The translations under genes and the position numbers were made by a program. DNA of 64,000 nt from Gluconobacter cerinus (GTDB lineage: Bacteria; Pseudomonadota; Alphaproteobacteria; Acetobacterales; Acetobacteraceae), in NCBI RefSeq assembly GCF_002723935.1, contig NZ_BEWM01000003.1:124001-188000 (forward strand), written 5' to 3'. Numbering within the stretch: the first letter of the stretch is position 1; the number at the start of each line of letters is the position of its first letter. The notes beneath the pieces were generated by a model. The model had not been told where the DNA came from and made no database searches. It saw nothing but the letters and a program-made list of their open reading frames with translations. Shown here one piece after another: positions 17,489 to 26,481 of this stretch.

Positions 17489-18183
17489 GTGACGAGCATA
17501 TTCTTGTTGTCGATGATGATTCTCGCCTGCTCAGGCTCCTGCAGCGGTACCTCGCTGAAAACGGCTATCGTGTCACTACGGCGCAAGATGCTCGTCAGGC
17601 TCGCGAAGTGCTGCAACTGATCCAGCCAGATGCCATCGTGCTGGATGTCACGATGCCAGGAGAAGACGGGGTTTCGTTAACACGGGCACTCAGAGCGGAG
17701 GGACTGTCGTTACCGATTCTTCTGCTTACGGCTCGTGGCGAACCTGCGGATCGGATCGACGGGCTGGAATCCGGTGCGGATGATTATCTGGGCAAGCCTT
17801 TCGAACCCAGAGAACTGCTGCTTCGCCTTCGTGCACATCTAAGAAGAATTGTGCCCGCCGTTTCCGCAGTTTCCGAAGTGCCCTCTCTTTTACGGCTAGG
17901 CGTGCTGGAGTTCGATGTGCCCCGTGGCCTTCTGACCGGCCCGGATGGACCGGTCCATCTGACAGGAGGCGAGGCTGCCCTGCTGGGGGTGCTGACCAGT
18001 CGCCCAGGGATTGTTATGTCGCGCGAAGACATTGCCAAAGCGCTCGACATGGATGAAATCGGAGAACGTGCTGTGGATGTGCAGGTGACGCGTCTCAGGC
18101 GGCGCATTGAGGTCGATCCCAAGGAGCCACGTTTCCTCCATACGGTTCGCGGGAAGGGTTATGTTCTCAAACCCGGGATCTGA
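17485..18183 (+). CDS. petR: OmpR-family response regulator, PetR-like
   Basis: A 232-residue two-component regulator. The receiver domain (about 5-120) has the acidic pocket VVDDDSRLLRLL, phospho-acceptor Asp54 in IVLDVTMPGEDG, and the Lys of LGKPFEPRELL. The C-terminal winged helix (about 140-230) ends VRGKGYVLKPG. It overlaps petP by four bases and the kinase gene by 23, so the three are certainly co-transcribed. Confidence 0.88.
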   Translation: MSDEHILVVDDDSRLLRLLQRYLAENGYRVTTAQDARQAREVLQLIQPDAIVLDVTMPGEDGVSLTRALRAEGLSLPILLLTARGEPADRIDGLESGADDYLGKPFEPRELLLRLRAHLRRIVPAVSAVSEVPSLLRLGVLEFDVPRGLLTGPDGPVHLTGGEAALLGVLTSRPGIVMSREDIAKALDMDEIGERAVDVQVTRLRRRIEVDPKEPRFLHTVRGKGYVLKPGI

Positions 18184-19528
18184 AGACCACTGGGGGCGGC
18201 TGGATCGTCCGCTAAGGCGGGTTCTTCCGCGCTCCCTCTTAGGGCGGTCCATGCTGATCGTCCTGACGCCGCTGCTTGTCACGCAGGCAATCGTCCTGAT
18301 TTTGTTTTACGGGACTTACCTGAATGTCGTCTCCCGGCGCCTGTCTGATGGCATCACGGGCGAGGTCTCGCTCGTCATATCGATGCTGGAGCGGACGCCT
18401 GAGCAGGATCGGCGCGAAGCTCTTCTGCGAGATGCGTCTGCACGAACCCAGCTTGAATTCGTTTTTCATCCGAATGCGACTTTAGGGCGCGAAGGGACGA
18501 ATCATGTTCTCGGTCCCATCGACGATGATTTTGAGCGTGCTCTGCATCAGGGACTGGGACGTCCCTTTTTTGTGGACTGGTCTGCCGTTCCGGAAACCGT
18601 CAGAGTCTCTATCGCTCTGCCTGATGGTGTGCTGGATGTTCTGACGCCTCATAAGAGGCTGAGCATTGGCCCGATCTGGATGTTCGTTGCCTGGGCGTTC
18701 AGCAGTTCTGCGCTTCTTTTTGTCATTGCCGCACTGTTCATGCGCAATCAGGTGCGCGCCATTCGCAGGCTCGCTCAGGCAGCTGAGCTTTTTGGATTAG
18801 GCCGCGACGAAGGGGCTATCCGCCCACAGGGTGCGCGTGAGGTGCGTCAGGCCGCTATCGCGTTCAACCGCATGCAGGATCGCGTCAATCGGTTTGTCGC
18901 GCAAAGGACAGCGGTTCTGGCGGGGGTTTCCCATGATCTACGCACCCCCTTAACGCGGCTGCGCCTCAGTATGGCCATGCTCCCGACAAAAGGACGCATT
19001 CAGGCTGAAGATCTTCAGCCCGATATTCAGGACATGGTGACGGATATCGAAGATATGGAGCGGCTGATTGGCAGCTATCTGTCTTTTGCGCGTGGAGAAG
19101 GATCGGAACGTCCCGTACTGACAGATCTCCGATCCCTAATTGATGAGGTTGCTGTGGCTGCCAGACGTGCTGGCGGTCAGGTCTTGGGGGTCGAGGGACG
19201 GGAAGGTGTTGAAATACCAGCCCGACCAGATGCGCTGAAGCGTGCGCTCACCAATTTGGCGGATAATGCCAGACGGCATGGGGGCGCCATGCGAATCTCT
19301 CTCTGGGAAGGAGAGAGAAGGATCGAGATTACAGTGGAAGATAATGGTCCCGGTATTCCCCCTGATCAGCGGGAGACAATTTTGCAGTCAACACGATCAG
19401 GGAGTAACGGCGGAAGCGGTCTGGGGCTGACGATTGTCCGCGATATCATTCATGCCCATGGGGGCACCATCAGGCTGCTCGAAAGCCCACTTGGCGGGCT
19501 GGGCGTTCTGCTCAGCCTGCCAAAATAA
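18161..19528 (+). CDS. Sensor histidine kinase, EnvZ-like
   Basis: A 455-residue inner-membrane kinase. Two helices (about 30-55 and 170-195) bracket a ~115-residue periplasmic sensor. HAMP follows, then HisKA with phospho-acceptor His258 in VSHDLRTPLTRL, and the HATPase with N box LADNARRHGG, G1 DNGPGIPP and G2 NGGSGLGLTIV. The ATG at 18161 with AAGGG just upstream is preferred; it overlaps petR. It is the obvious phospho-donor of the preceding regulator. The signal is unknown. Confidence 0.88.
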   Translation: MFSNPGSEDHWGRLDRPLRRVLPRSLLGRSMLIVLTPLLVTQAIVLILFYGTYLNVVSRRLSDGITGEVSLVISMLERTPEQDRREALLRDASARTQLEFVFHPNATLGREGTNHVLGPIDDDFERALHQGLGRPFFVDWSAVPETVRVSIALPDGVLDVLTPHKRLSIGPIWMFVAWAFSSSALLFVIAALFMRNQVRAIRRLAQAAELFGLGRDEGAIRPQGAREVRQAAIAFNRMQDRVNRFVAQRTAVLAGVSHDLRTPLTRLRLSMAMLPTKGRIQAEDLQPDIQDMVTDIEDMERLIGSYLSFARGEGSERPVLTDLRSLIDEVAVAARRAGGQVLGVEGREGVEIPARPDALKRALTNLADNARRHGGAMRISLWEGERRIEITVEDNGPGIPPDQRETILQSTRSGSNGGSGLGLTIVRDIIHAHGGTIRLLESPLGGLGVLLSLPK

Positions 19529-19536
19529 GCGGAAGA

Positions 19537-20109
19537 TCAGGGTAGGGTATTACCCGCACCACCATTGCCGGTGCCCTGATTGCCCAGCGGGCCCTGGCTG
19601 CCACCAAATGTGCTGCTCATGTTGCTCATTGGGTTGTAACGACCAACGTTACCCAGCAGCTCCTGAATGACCGACGTCTTGGTGCCCGGTGTTGGGGTTG
19701 TGGCACCCACCATGCCGACGCGGATGGAATCCTTGCGGTTCAGGGTATCCATCTTCCGCAGTACGCCGGAGTTGTCGAAGTTCAGAACCACAACCTGCTG
19801 CTTGTCCACCGTTGGGAAGCCCAGCGGCGTTGGAGACGTGATCATGGACACATAGATCCATGTGTTGTCGTCAAAGGTTGCGTGTGCGGTTGGCGAGCCG
19901 AGGCTGTCGAGCACGTCAGACCGTGTGCTGGTGCCTGGCACCAGCTGGGCATAGTCGGTCTTCTCGATGAGCGAACCGCGCGGCTCGGGAATCGGACTGA
20001 ATACCGAGCATCCTCCCAGAAGGAGCGGAGCACAGGCCAAACCGGTGAAACCGAGGCGTTGCACAAGACGTGTTCTGCTTTTGGTCGTCAGAAAAGATGC
20101 GTTATTCAT
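19537..20109 (-). CDS. bamE: Outer-membrane assembly lipoprotein BamE (SmpA/OmlA)
   Basis: A 190-residue lipoprotein with signal peptide and lipobox LLGGC (lipidated Cys34). The BamE domain (about 50-140) contains GTSTRSDVLDSLGSPT and DDNTWIYVS. It stabilises the BamA complex inserting beta-barrel proteins. The C-terminal tail (about 150-190) is Gly/Asn/Ser-rich and longer than in enterobacteria. The ATG at 20109 is preferred to an upstream TTG. It is divergent from yceD and convergent with the kinase gene. Confidence 0.85.
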   Translation of the reverse strand: MNNASFLTTKSRTRLVQRLGFTGLACAPLLLGGCSVFSPIPEPRGSLIEKTDYAQLVPGTSTRSDVLDSLGSPTAHATFDDNTWIYVSMITSPTPLGFPTVDKQQVVVLNFDNSGVLRKMDTLNRKDSIRVGMVGATTPTPGTKTSVIQELLGNVGRYNPMSNMSSTFGGSQGPLGNQGTGNGGAGNTLP

Positions 20110-20217
20110 GGAACCGGAAACTATCCTGTGCAAGAGAACCGCTCAACCCTGCGGGTGCCTTAAACGATACCTGCCTGTCAACGATTTCCCCTATGTAACC
20201 GGGGATGGAGTGCTCAA

Positions 20218-20799
20218 ATGTCTCATTCTCCCGAATTTTCACGTCGTATCCCCCTGAGTCGGGTAGGGGCAGGAACAGAAGAAACCGTGACGGCAACCCC
20301 GCAGGAGCGTGAAGCCCTGGCGCGGCGGTTTGGCATTCCGGCAGTGCATCACCTTGAGTGTCGCTTCGTTCTGACACCTGAAAGCAAGACCGAAATTCTT
20401 GCTCAGGGCCGTCTGAGCGCGAAGGTGACCCAGGAATGCGTTATCACGGCAGAAAAATTTGACGATGTGCTCGCCGAGACCTTTGTTCTGCGCTTCATTC
20501 CGGAATCCCAGATGCCGGAAGATGAATTCGACATCGATTCCATTAATCTGGATGCCCCTGACGACGTTCCGCATGATGGCAGGGCGCTGGACATTGGCGA
20601 AGCCGCTGCCGAACAACTGGCCCTGATGCTGGACCCATATCCTCGTCTTCCGGGTGCCGGTCTGGAAAATGCTGTTGACGTGGCCCCTGCGGAAGGGGAA
20701 GAAGGGGACGATCAGTCCGAGGACCTGCCTGAGTCAGAGCGTCGCCCAAACCCATTTGCAGCGCTCGTGGGTCTGAAGAACGGGGATAAAAAAGAATAA
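20218..20799 (+). CDS. yceD: YceD-family DUF177 protein (23S rRNA accumulation)
   Basis: A 193-residue acidic protein. The central segment VTQECVITAEKFDDVLAETF and the acidic C-terminal half ending RPNPFAALVGLK are hallmarks of DUF177. In other bacteria YceD sits before rpmF and plsX and is needed for normal 23S rRNA levels. The same order is seen here, with 154 bases to rpmF. Confidence 0.88.
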   Translation: MSHSPEFSRRIPLSRVGAGTEETVTATPQEREALARRFGIPAVHHLECRFVLTPESKTEILAQGRLSAKVTQECVITAEKFDDVLAETFVLRFIPESQMPEDEFDIDSINLDAPDDVPHDGRALDIGEAAAEQLALMLDPYPRLPGAGLENAVDVAPAEGEEGDDQSEDLPESERRPNPFAALVGLKNGDKKE

Positions 20800-20815
20800 A
20801 ATCCCTCGCTTTAGC

Positions 20816-20844
20816 TTGCGGGTTTGCGTTTGCTCTGCTAGAGC
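20816..20844 (+). promoter_or_regulatory. Candidate promoter of rpmF
   Basis: TTGCGG (20816-20821), 17-base spacer, TAGAGC (20839-20844) upstream of a ~110-base leader. The hexamers resemble alphaproteobacterial housekeeping promoters; proposed from pattern alone. Confidence 0.4.
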
Positions 20845-20887
20845 CGCCCGCCTGAACTCGGCGTAAATACGAGACGACGAACAACGG

Positions 20888-20923
20888 GGCACCGGATGCC
20901 GCTGGGAGCGGAGCAAGGGTGCC
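20888..20923 (+). promoter_or_regulatory. Two-tier hairpin in the rpmF leader
   Basis: Outer stem GGCACC (888-893) / GGTGCC (918-923) encloses an inner stem CCGCT / AGCGG with a GGG loop. It ends 30 bases before the rpmF start and could be a regulatory leader structure. Confidence 0.35.
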
Positions 20924-20953
20924 GACACAGAAGCAGAAAGAGGCATAAAAGCC

Positions 20954-21157
20954 ATGGCCGTCCCTAAAAGAAAGACCTCGCCGTCCCGTGCTGGCATGCG
21001 TCGCAGCCACCATGCCCTGCAGGCTGAAGCGCATGCGGAATGCGCGAACTGCGGCGAACTGAAGCGCCCGCACCACGTTTGCAGCCATTGCGGTCATTAC
21101 GATGGTCGTGAAGTTGTTGCAGCAGGCAAGAGCCTGAAGACGGCCGTCCGCGCCTGA
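20954..21157 (+). CDS. rpmF: 50S ribosomal protein L32
   Basis: A 67-residue basic ribosomal protein with the diagnostic start [20 protein letters not shown] and a zinc ribbon of four cysteines (CANC and CSHC). It lies between yceD and plsX, the arrangement conserved in many bacteria. Confidence 0.97.
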   Translation: MAVPKRKTSPSRAGMRRSHHALQAEAHAECANCGELKRPHHVCSHCGHYDGREVVAAGKSLKTAVRA

Positions 21158-21220
21158 TCTCTTCTGCGGATGCTCTGATGGAGTATCCGCATCTGCGATG
21201 CTGTCCGGGAAACTGTCTTA

Positions 21221-22330
21221 ATGTCTAAAGCGCCTGTCACGCCTGTTCGTGACGCCGCGGCCCTAGGGCCTTATGCCCTTGCCGTCGACGCAATGGGGGG
21301 AGACAGGGCACCGGATATCGTCCTTGCCGGTCTCGAACTGGCGGCTGATCGTCATCCGACAGCCAGACTGCTCCTGATCGGAGATGAGGCGGTTCTTAAA
21401 CCGGCTCTGGCACGATATCCTAAAGCTGCCCGCATCTGTGACATTCGTCACACTCCAGCCAGCATTTCGATGGAAATGAAGCCGACCGCAGCGCTGCGTG
21501 TTCGTGGCTCTTCCATGCGTCTGGCTATGGAGGCCGTATCTTCTGGTGAGGCCTGTGGTGTTGTGTCTGCTGGAAACAGTGGAGCGATGCTAGCCCTGGC
21601 CAAGATTATCGTCAAAGCGCTTCCTGGAATTTCTCGTCCTGCGATGGTTGCTGTGCAGCCTTCTGCGCGCGGTGACACGGTTATGCTGGATCTGGGCGCT
21701 AACATCGCGTGTGACGCCCGAAATCTGGTAGAATTCGCCGTCATGGGCGAGGCTTTTGCTCAGGCCGCGCTGGGTTTGCCAAAGCCAACAATCGGGCTCC
21801 TGAACGTCGGCTCTGAAGACCTCAAGGGTGACGAAAGGCTGCGTCAGGCTGCCGAGCGCCTTCGGGACAGCGCGCTGGCGGAACAGTTCCACGGCTTTGT
21901 TGAAGGTCATGACATTACCGCCGGGACGACGGATGTTGTCGTGACAGATGGTTTTACGGGAAATGTTGCTCTGAAAACAGGCGAGGGGGCTCTTAAGCTT
22001 GCTTTCGGTCTGTTGAAGCGTGTTTTCGAGACCAATCTGCTGACTCGTATCGGTTATCTGCTGGTTCGCCCCGGGCTGGAGCGAATGCGGGAATGGATTG
22101 ATCCACGGCGTTATAATGGCGCCGTTTTTGTTGGGTTGAATGGCGTTGTTGTGAAGTCTCATGGTGGCGCAGATGGCGAAGCTTTTGCCTCAGCCGTCGA
22201 TATCGCAATGGATGCCGTAACCCATAACCTGAACGACAAGATCCGTGCCCGCCTGGATCAGCTCGGTATGCTTGGAGCTGATGTAGCTTCTGCTGCTGCC
22301 AGCACGGTCGCCCCAGAACCTGTGAGCTGA
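21221..22330 (+). CDS. plsX: Phosphate acyltransferase PlsX
   Basis: A 369-residue enzyme making acyl-phosphate from acyl-ACP, the first step of phospholipid synthesis by the PlsX-PlsY route. The start after a ~17-residue extension shows AVDAMGGDRAPDIVLAGLE. Further motifs are SGNSGAMLALAK, ANIACDARNLVEFAVMG and VTDGFTGNVALKTGEG. It is followed eight bases later by fabH, so the two are co-transcribed. Confidence 0.95.
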   Translation: MSKAPVTPVRDAAALGPYALAVDAMGGDRAPDIVLAGLELAADRHPTARLLLIGDEAVLKPALARYPKAARICDIRHTPASISMEMKPTAALRVRGSSMRLAMEAVSSGEACGVVSAGNSGAMLALAKIIVKALPGISRPAMVAVQPSARGDTVMLDLGANIACDARNLVEFAVMGEAFAQAALGLPKPTIGLLNVGSEDLKGDERLRQAAERLRDSALAEQFHGFVEGHDITAGTTDVVVTDGFTGNVALKTGEGALKLAFGLLKRVFETNLLTRIGYLLVRPGLERMREWIDPRRYNGAVFVGLNGVVVKSHGGADGEAFASAVDIAMDAVTHNLNDKIRARLDQLGMLGADVASAAASTVAPEPVS

Positions 22331-22338
22331 GAAACTTT

Positions 22339-23307
22339 ATGTCCGGTCCCCTTCGTGCCCGCCTGACAGGCGTGGGTGGCTATCTGCCACGCACGATTGT
22401 CACGAATGACGATCTCGCTCAGAAGATCGAAACATCCGACGAGTGGATCCGGGCACGCACGGGCATCACGCAGCGTCACATCGTTTCAGGGGATGAGACG
22501 ACGGCGTCCATGGCCGCCGCCGCGGCGCGTCAGGCTCTTGAGCAGGCCGGTGTAAACGCTGAAGACGTTGACGCCATCATTGTGGCAACCTCAACGCCAG
22601 ATCAGGTTTTTCCCGCTGTGGCGACGCAGGTGCAGGCCCTGCTCGGGATCACCAAAGGGTTCGGCTTCGATATCAGCGCTGCGTGTTCGGGGTTCGTCTA
22701 TGCGTTGGCCTCAGCAAATTCGTTCATTCAATCCGGGTTGGCCAAGAAGGTTCTCGTGATTGGGAGCGAGGTCTTTTCCCGGCTGCTGGATTGGAATGAC
22801 CGCACAACCTGCGTTCTGTTCGGAGACGGCGCTGGTGCTGTACTTCTGGAAGCCGGAACTGAGGAAGGTGAGGGCATTCTCTCGACCCATCTTCATTCTG
22901 ACGGTCGATCAGGGGATATTCTGTACGTTGACGGGGCAGTAGGCTGCGCAGGCACAACTCAACATCTCAAAATGCTTGGGCGAGAAGTGTTTCGTCATGC
23001 GGTTGTTAAGCTGTCTCAGGCTGTTGATGAAGCGCTGGAAGCCAACAACCTGACGGGTCAGGATATTCAGTGGCTTGTACCGCATCAGGCCAATCTCCGT
23101 ATTATTGACGGTATGGCCAAAAAGCTGGCTCTTCCTGCTGATCGTGTTGTGGTGACAGTAGACCGTCACGCTAACACGTCTGCCGCGTCCATCCCGTTGG
23201 CTCTGAATGAAGCCGTCAGAGACGGTCGTATCCAGAAGGGCGATCTTGTTCTGATGGAAGCGCTGGGTGGCGGTTTGACCTGGGGTTCTGCGCTCGTCCG
23301 CATGTGA
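22339..23307 (+). CDS. fabH: 3-oxoacyl-ACP synthase III
   Basis: A 322-residue condensing enzyme that starts fatty-acid synthesis from acetyl-CoA and malonyl-ACP. The triad is Cys116 in SAACSGF, His249 in VPHQANLRI and Asn279 in RHANTSAASIP. The C-terminus GGGLTWGSALVRM is typical. It is in an operon with plsX; ihfA follows after 72 bases. Confidence 0.96.
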   Translation: MSGPLRARLTGVGGYLPRTIVTNDDLAQKIETSDEWIRARTGITQRHIVSGDETTASMAAAAARQALEQAGVNAEDVDAIIVATSTPDQVFPAVATQVQALLGITKGFGFDISAACSGFVYALASANSFIQSGLAKKVLVIGSEVFSRLLDWNDRTTCVLFGDGAGAVLLEAGTEEGEGILSTHLHSDGRSGDILYVDGAVGCAGTTQHLKMLGREVFRHAVVKLSQAVDEALEANNLTGQDIQWLVPHQANLRIIDGMAKKLALPADRVVVTVDRHANTSAASIPLALNEAVRDGRIQKGDLVLMEALGGGLTWGSALVRM

Positions 23308-23379
23308 GGCGGCGCATCGTCTTTCAAGGTTAACGATTGATTCCTTTGACTGTTCTGAACGTCATGATACGCATGTGTC

Positions 23380-23703
23380 ATGAGTACAGTCACGCGCGCG
23401 AATCTTGTCGAGCACATCTATAGCCGTGTTGGGCTGTCCCGGCACGATTCCTCCATGATTCTGGAAAGTGTGTTGGAAAAAATTTCCTCCACACTTGAAG
23501 CAGGTGAGTCCGTGAAGCTGAGTGGCTTCGGGACCTTCTCTGTTCGCCAGAAGGGAGAACGCATCGGGCGAAATCCCAAGACCGGGGTTGAGGTTCCAAT
23601 CTTGCCTCGCGCTGTCTTGGTGTTTCGGTCTTCGCAGCTTCTGCGGGACCAGATGAATGGCGTGGAAAGCCATGCTGACGATGTGGACGACGCAGATGAT
23701 TGA
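23380..23703 (+). CDS. ihfA: Integration host factor subunit alpha
   Basis: A 107-residue HU/IHF-family protein: TRANLVEHIYSRVGLSRHDS at the N-terminus, SGFGTFSVRQKGERIGRNPK around the DNA-inserting arm, then an acidic C-terminal tail (DDVDDADD). Partner of the beta subunit encoded at 6074. The merR gene overlaps its end by eight bases. Confidence 0.92.
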   Translation: MSTVTRANLVEHIYSRVGLSRHDSSMILESVLEKISSTLEAGESVKLSGFGTFSVRQKGERIGRNPKTGVEVPILPRAVLVFRSSQLLRDQMNGVESHADDVDDADD

Positions 23704-24667
23704 TACCAGCTCGATTAATAGTGCTGATCTCTCCGACGATAATCTGGCTGATTCTGGCGCTGGGAAAATCAAAAAGGGCCCAGACGCTTACAGAACCATC
23801 AGCGAGGTCGCGGAAGAGCTCCATATTCCGCAGCATCGACTGCGTTCGTGGGAAACTCTCTATCCGGGTGTGAAGCCATTTCGTGGGGAGAGTGGGCGCC
23901 GTTATTACAGCCCTGAACACGTCGAGACGCTTCGTCTTATTTCCGATCTTCTCTACGTACAGGGCTATAAGGGCCAAGGCGTTCTGCGAGTTTTAAGAGA
24001 AGAAAAAGCTAGGAAATCTTTAGAAAATCGCACTGCTTCTCCTAAGGCTGAGGAGAATATTGCGAGTGTTCATGCGACGCCTGCTCCAGTTGCGGATCCA
24101 GTTTTAGGAGGCGCTGCGGATGATATTATCTTTCCTGAAGCTCCGGCGGTGCCAGAGATATCTGGTACTCCTGAACTGAGAGAAGAGAATGTCTCCGTTA
24201 GTGAGACGTCAGTGTTTCGCGATGAAGAAGACATATCGCTTTCAGAGTATCGCGAAGCTCTTGAAGTTGGAGAAAAAGCGGATCAAGTGCTTGACGAGTG
24301 TCTGACGGGAAGGACATTCGCCGAAGCCGAAGCCGAAGCCGAAGCCGAAGCCGAAGCCGAAGCCGAAGCCGAAGCCGAAGCCGAAGCCGAAGCCGAAGCC
24401 GAAGCCGAAGCCGAAGCCGAAGCCGAAGCCGAAGCCGAAGCCGAAGCCGAAGCCGAAGCCGAAGCCGAAGCCGAAGCCGAAGCCGAAGCCGAAGCCGAAG
24501 CCCCTTTCTCAATTTATGACACAGAAGAAGTTCTGGTTCTTCAGGATGCGAATCAGCACCTTGCTGCCTCCGTCAGGCATCTGGATGCAGAAAACGAATT
24601 TTTGCGTTCTGAAATGAAGGAAATTCTGGAAGAACTTCAAATTTTGAGAAGTCTTCTTCCGGTATAG
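23696..24667 (+). CDS. MerR-family regulator with a 61-residue Ala-Glu repeat
   Basis: A 323-residue protein. Residues ~25-100 form a MerR winged-helix domain ([20 protein letters not shown], then [20 protein letters not shown]). A MerR gene after ihfA is conserved in many alphaproteobacteria. A ~110-residue acidic linker leads to A(EA)30, encoded by 30 perfect GCCGAA hexamers plus a final GCC. The C-terminal ~50 residues ([20 protein letters not shown] onward) predict a coiled coil. The repeat likely forms one long rigid helix. No metal-binding cysteines of classic MerR are present. The ATG at 23696 overlaps the ihfA stop. The regulatory target is unknown. Confidence 0.85.
   Translation: MIDTSSINSADLSDDNLADSGAGKIKKGPDAYRTISEVAEELHIPQHRLRSWETLYPGVKPFRGESGRRYYSPEHVETLRLISDLLYVQGYKGQGVLRVLREEKARKSLENRTASPKAEENIASVHATPAPVADPVLGGAADDIIFPEAPAVPEISGTPELREENVSVSETSVFRDEEDISLSEYREALEVGEKADQVLDECLTGRTFAEAEAEAEAEAEAEAEAEAEAEAEAEAEAEAEAEAEAEAEAEAEAEAEAEAEAEAEAEAEAPFSIYDTEEVLVLQDANQHLAASVRHLDAENEFLRSEMKEILEELQILRSLLPV
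24320..24502 (+). repeat. Perfect hexanucleotide tandem repeat (GCCGAA)30 + GCC
   Basis: 183 bases without one mismatch, in frame within the merR gene, coding Ala-Glu. Because the unit is six bases, slippage changes the protein by two residues at a time and never shifts the frame. Confidence 0.97.
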
Positions 24668-24728
24668 GGCAGATGCCCCATTGCGGTGATCAGTTTGCAC
24701 TGCTAAACCACCGCCACCGCAGGACGAA

Positions 24729-24805
24729 CGGGCAGTAGCGCAGCCTGGTAGCGCACCAGTCTGGGGGACTGGGGGTCGTGGGTTCGAATCCCGCCTGCCC
24801 GACCA
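24729..24805 (+). tRNA. tRNA-Pro (anticodon GGG)
   Basis: Cloverleaf of 77 bases with acceptor CGGGCAG / CTGCCCG, anticodon stem CCAGT / ACTGG around loop CTGGGGG (anticodon GGG, reading CCC), T arm GTGGGTTCGAATCCCGC and encoded CCA. A bidirectional terminator follows. Confidence 0.93.
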
Positions 24806-24842
24806 GTCCTGCGGTAATTACCTTAAAAAATGATGGTATTAT

Positions 24843-24865
24843 AAAAGGCCTTTTCAGGCCTTTTT
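24843..24865. terminator. Bidirectional terminator of tRNA-Pro and the AI-2E permease gene
   Basis: AAAAGGCCT / AGGCCTTTT, nine perfect pairs, loop TTTC, flanked by A- and T-runs. The permease stop codon (24854-24856) lies inside the hairpin. Confidence 0.75.
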
Positions 24866-25960
24866 CTTGTCTGTGCGCTCTTCTGTCCAGAGCGTCCACA
24901 GCAGATGAAGTGCGGCCATAATTGCTGGTCCAAGGAACAGGCCAAGAAGGCCCCACGTTTCTGCTCCGCCCAGAATGCCTAGCAGGACCCAAAGAAATGG
25001 CATCTTGGTGCTGCCGCCAATTAGAACCGGGCGGACAAAATGGTCAGCTACAAAAATAACAACTGAGCCCAGAGCCATTACGACAATGGCGCCAATCATG
25101 CTGCTTTTAGCCAACAGCAAGAGAGCGACCAGTCCGACGGTTGGCCAGGCGAGGAATGGTATCATGGCAGCCACGGCCGTGAGCATGGCAAACAGTAAGG
25201 GTTGAGGAGCGCCTGTCAGCATATAGGCGGCTCCCATGATTGCTCCTTCTCCCAGGCCAACCAGCACAAGCCCCGCGAGTGTTCCGTGGACGGATGAGAT
25301 CATCTGTTTGGCAAGACTTTCGCCTTGTTCACCAAACAACCGATGGGAGCCCACCAGCCCCTTACGAATCACGTAATCTCCATCCTTCAGCAGGAAGAAG
25401 AGCGTCAGTAGGGAGAACGCAAAAAGTGTGCCGCGGCGTGCGACCTGCGACCCAACCTGCTTTGTCATCTGCATGCCATGAGCGACATCGACTGAGTGGA
25501 GCAGATGGGACAGCCGTTGGGGGCTGGTCATATGGTTTTGCCACCATGTGGTTGCCTGCGTAGACACGAATGGAAGGCGCGGGACCCATTCAGGCATTGG
25601 AATGCCGTTATTCCGCACGTCTTCAATCCATTCCAGCGCGCTTCTGATTTCGTCGGCAAGTTTGACGCCAACGAGAGAAACCGGGACCAGAAAAATCAGG
25701 GCAACAACCAGGGTGAAGCTCATCGGCAGCCAGTCATTGCGGCCAAACCGACGCTCAGCGCGCTGGTAAAGCGGCCAAAGGGAAATGGCGAACACGCATC
25801 CCCATAACAAAGCCGGAAGAAAATTTTTCAGTGTGTAAAGACCGATAGCCACGAAAAATAGGGCCAGAAACCCCCGTGCCCGACGCTGTATGGTTCCGGT
25901 GGAATCCGAGGCTTCCACCGGAATGACTTCAGGGGAACGAGGAGGAAATTGATCGGTCAT
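24854..25960 (-). CDS. AI-2E/PerM-family transporter
   Basis: A 368-residue inner-membrane protein with about eight helices and the family's central ~110-residue soluble region between the second and later helices. The motifs LLKDGDYVIRKGL and GLGEGAIMGAAYMLTGAP near the middle, then FLAWPTVGLVALLLLA, are characteristic. Members include autoinducer-2 exporters and Na+/H+ antiporters, so substrate cannot be told. It faces tRNA-Pro tail to tail. Confidence 0.87.
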   Translation of the reverse strand: MTDQFPPRSPEVIPVEASDSTGTIQRRARGFLALFFVAIGLYTLKNFLPALLWGCVFAISLWPLYQRAERRFGRNDWLPMSFTLVVALIFLVPVSLVGVKLADEIRSALEWIEDVRNNGIPMPEWVPRLPFVSTQATTWWQNHMTSPQRLSHLLHSVDVAHGMQMTKQVGSQVARRGTLFAFSLLTLFFLLKDGDYVIRKGLVGSHRLFGEQGESLAKQMISSVHGTLAGLVLVGLGEGAIMGAAYMLTGAPQPLLFAMLTAVAAMIPFLAWPTVGLVALLLLAKSSMIGAIVVMALGSVVIFVADHFVRPVLIGGSTKMPFLWVLLGILGGAETWGLLGLFLGPAIMAALHLLWTLWTEERTDKKKA

Positions 25961-26049
25961 GGGGGTCCTGAAAATAGTGGCCGGAAATTATGGCTGATGC
26001 GCTATCTGTTCGCGCACTGGCGAAGTGTTTGCACCATGCCCGTAGGTTC

Positions 26050-26481
26050 TCAGTTGAACAGCGAGCATCCGGACTGGATGGTGAGGCCCACAGCCTGTTG
26101 GGAGAACTGTTGCCGGTAAGCGGCCTGAATTGCACGTAGATTGTGCTGAAGGTTCTTGTCGGGAGGTGTCACAACCCAGAGAATTCTGGACGGTTCCCTG
26201 CCCACCACGTGGGTTACAGTATTCATCCATTGCCCATCAGCCTTGAAAACGGTCAGGCCGCTCGGGAAATAGGGGGTAATTTCGGATGTAACGAATGTCT
26301 GCCATTCATCATCCGTTATGGGTAGTCCGCCGGGACGCGTCTGCCCGAACATCATTCTGATCTGCAATGTATCCTGAGCACGCATTTCGCGGCAGAGGTC
26401 GGGCGTGACACTCACCGGGACGACGCAGCCTCCCAAAAGGGGAAGCGAGAGGAACAGGGCAGTGAGACCGAGGTTTTTCAT
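26050..26481 (-). CDS. DUF3574 lipoprotein
   Basis: A 143-residue lipoprotein (LPLLGGC lipobox, Cys19). The mature part has RMMFGQTRPGGLPITDDEW and GLTVFKADGQWM, matching DUF3574, a family of unknown function. Its start overlaps the Nudix stop by four bases, so they form one operon. Confidence 0.8.
   Translation of the reverse strand: MKNLGLTALFLSLPLLGGCVVPVSVTPDLCREMRAQDTLQIRMMFGQTRPGGLPITDDEWQTFVTSEITPYFPSGLTVFKADGQWMNTVTHVVGREPSRILWVVTPPDKNLQHNLRAIQAAYRQQFSQQAVGLTIQSGCSLFN

Noticed and set aside
24320-24502. The hexamer tract as a CRISPR array or other mobile repeat
   Set aside because: There are no spacers; it is a coding microsatellite.
24198-24519. Arg-Leu and Arg-Ser repeat frames across the hexamer tract
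   Set aside because: They are the other readings of GCCGAA; only the MerR frame joins real domains on both sides.
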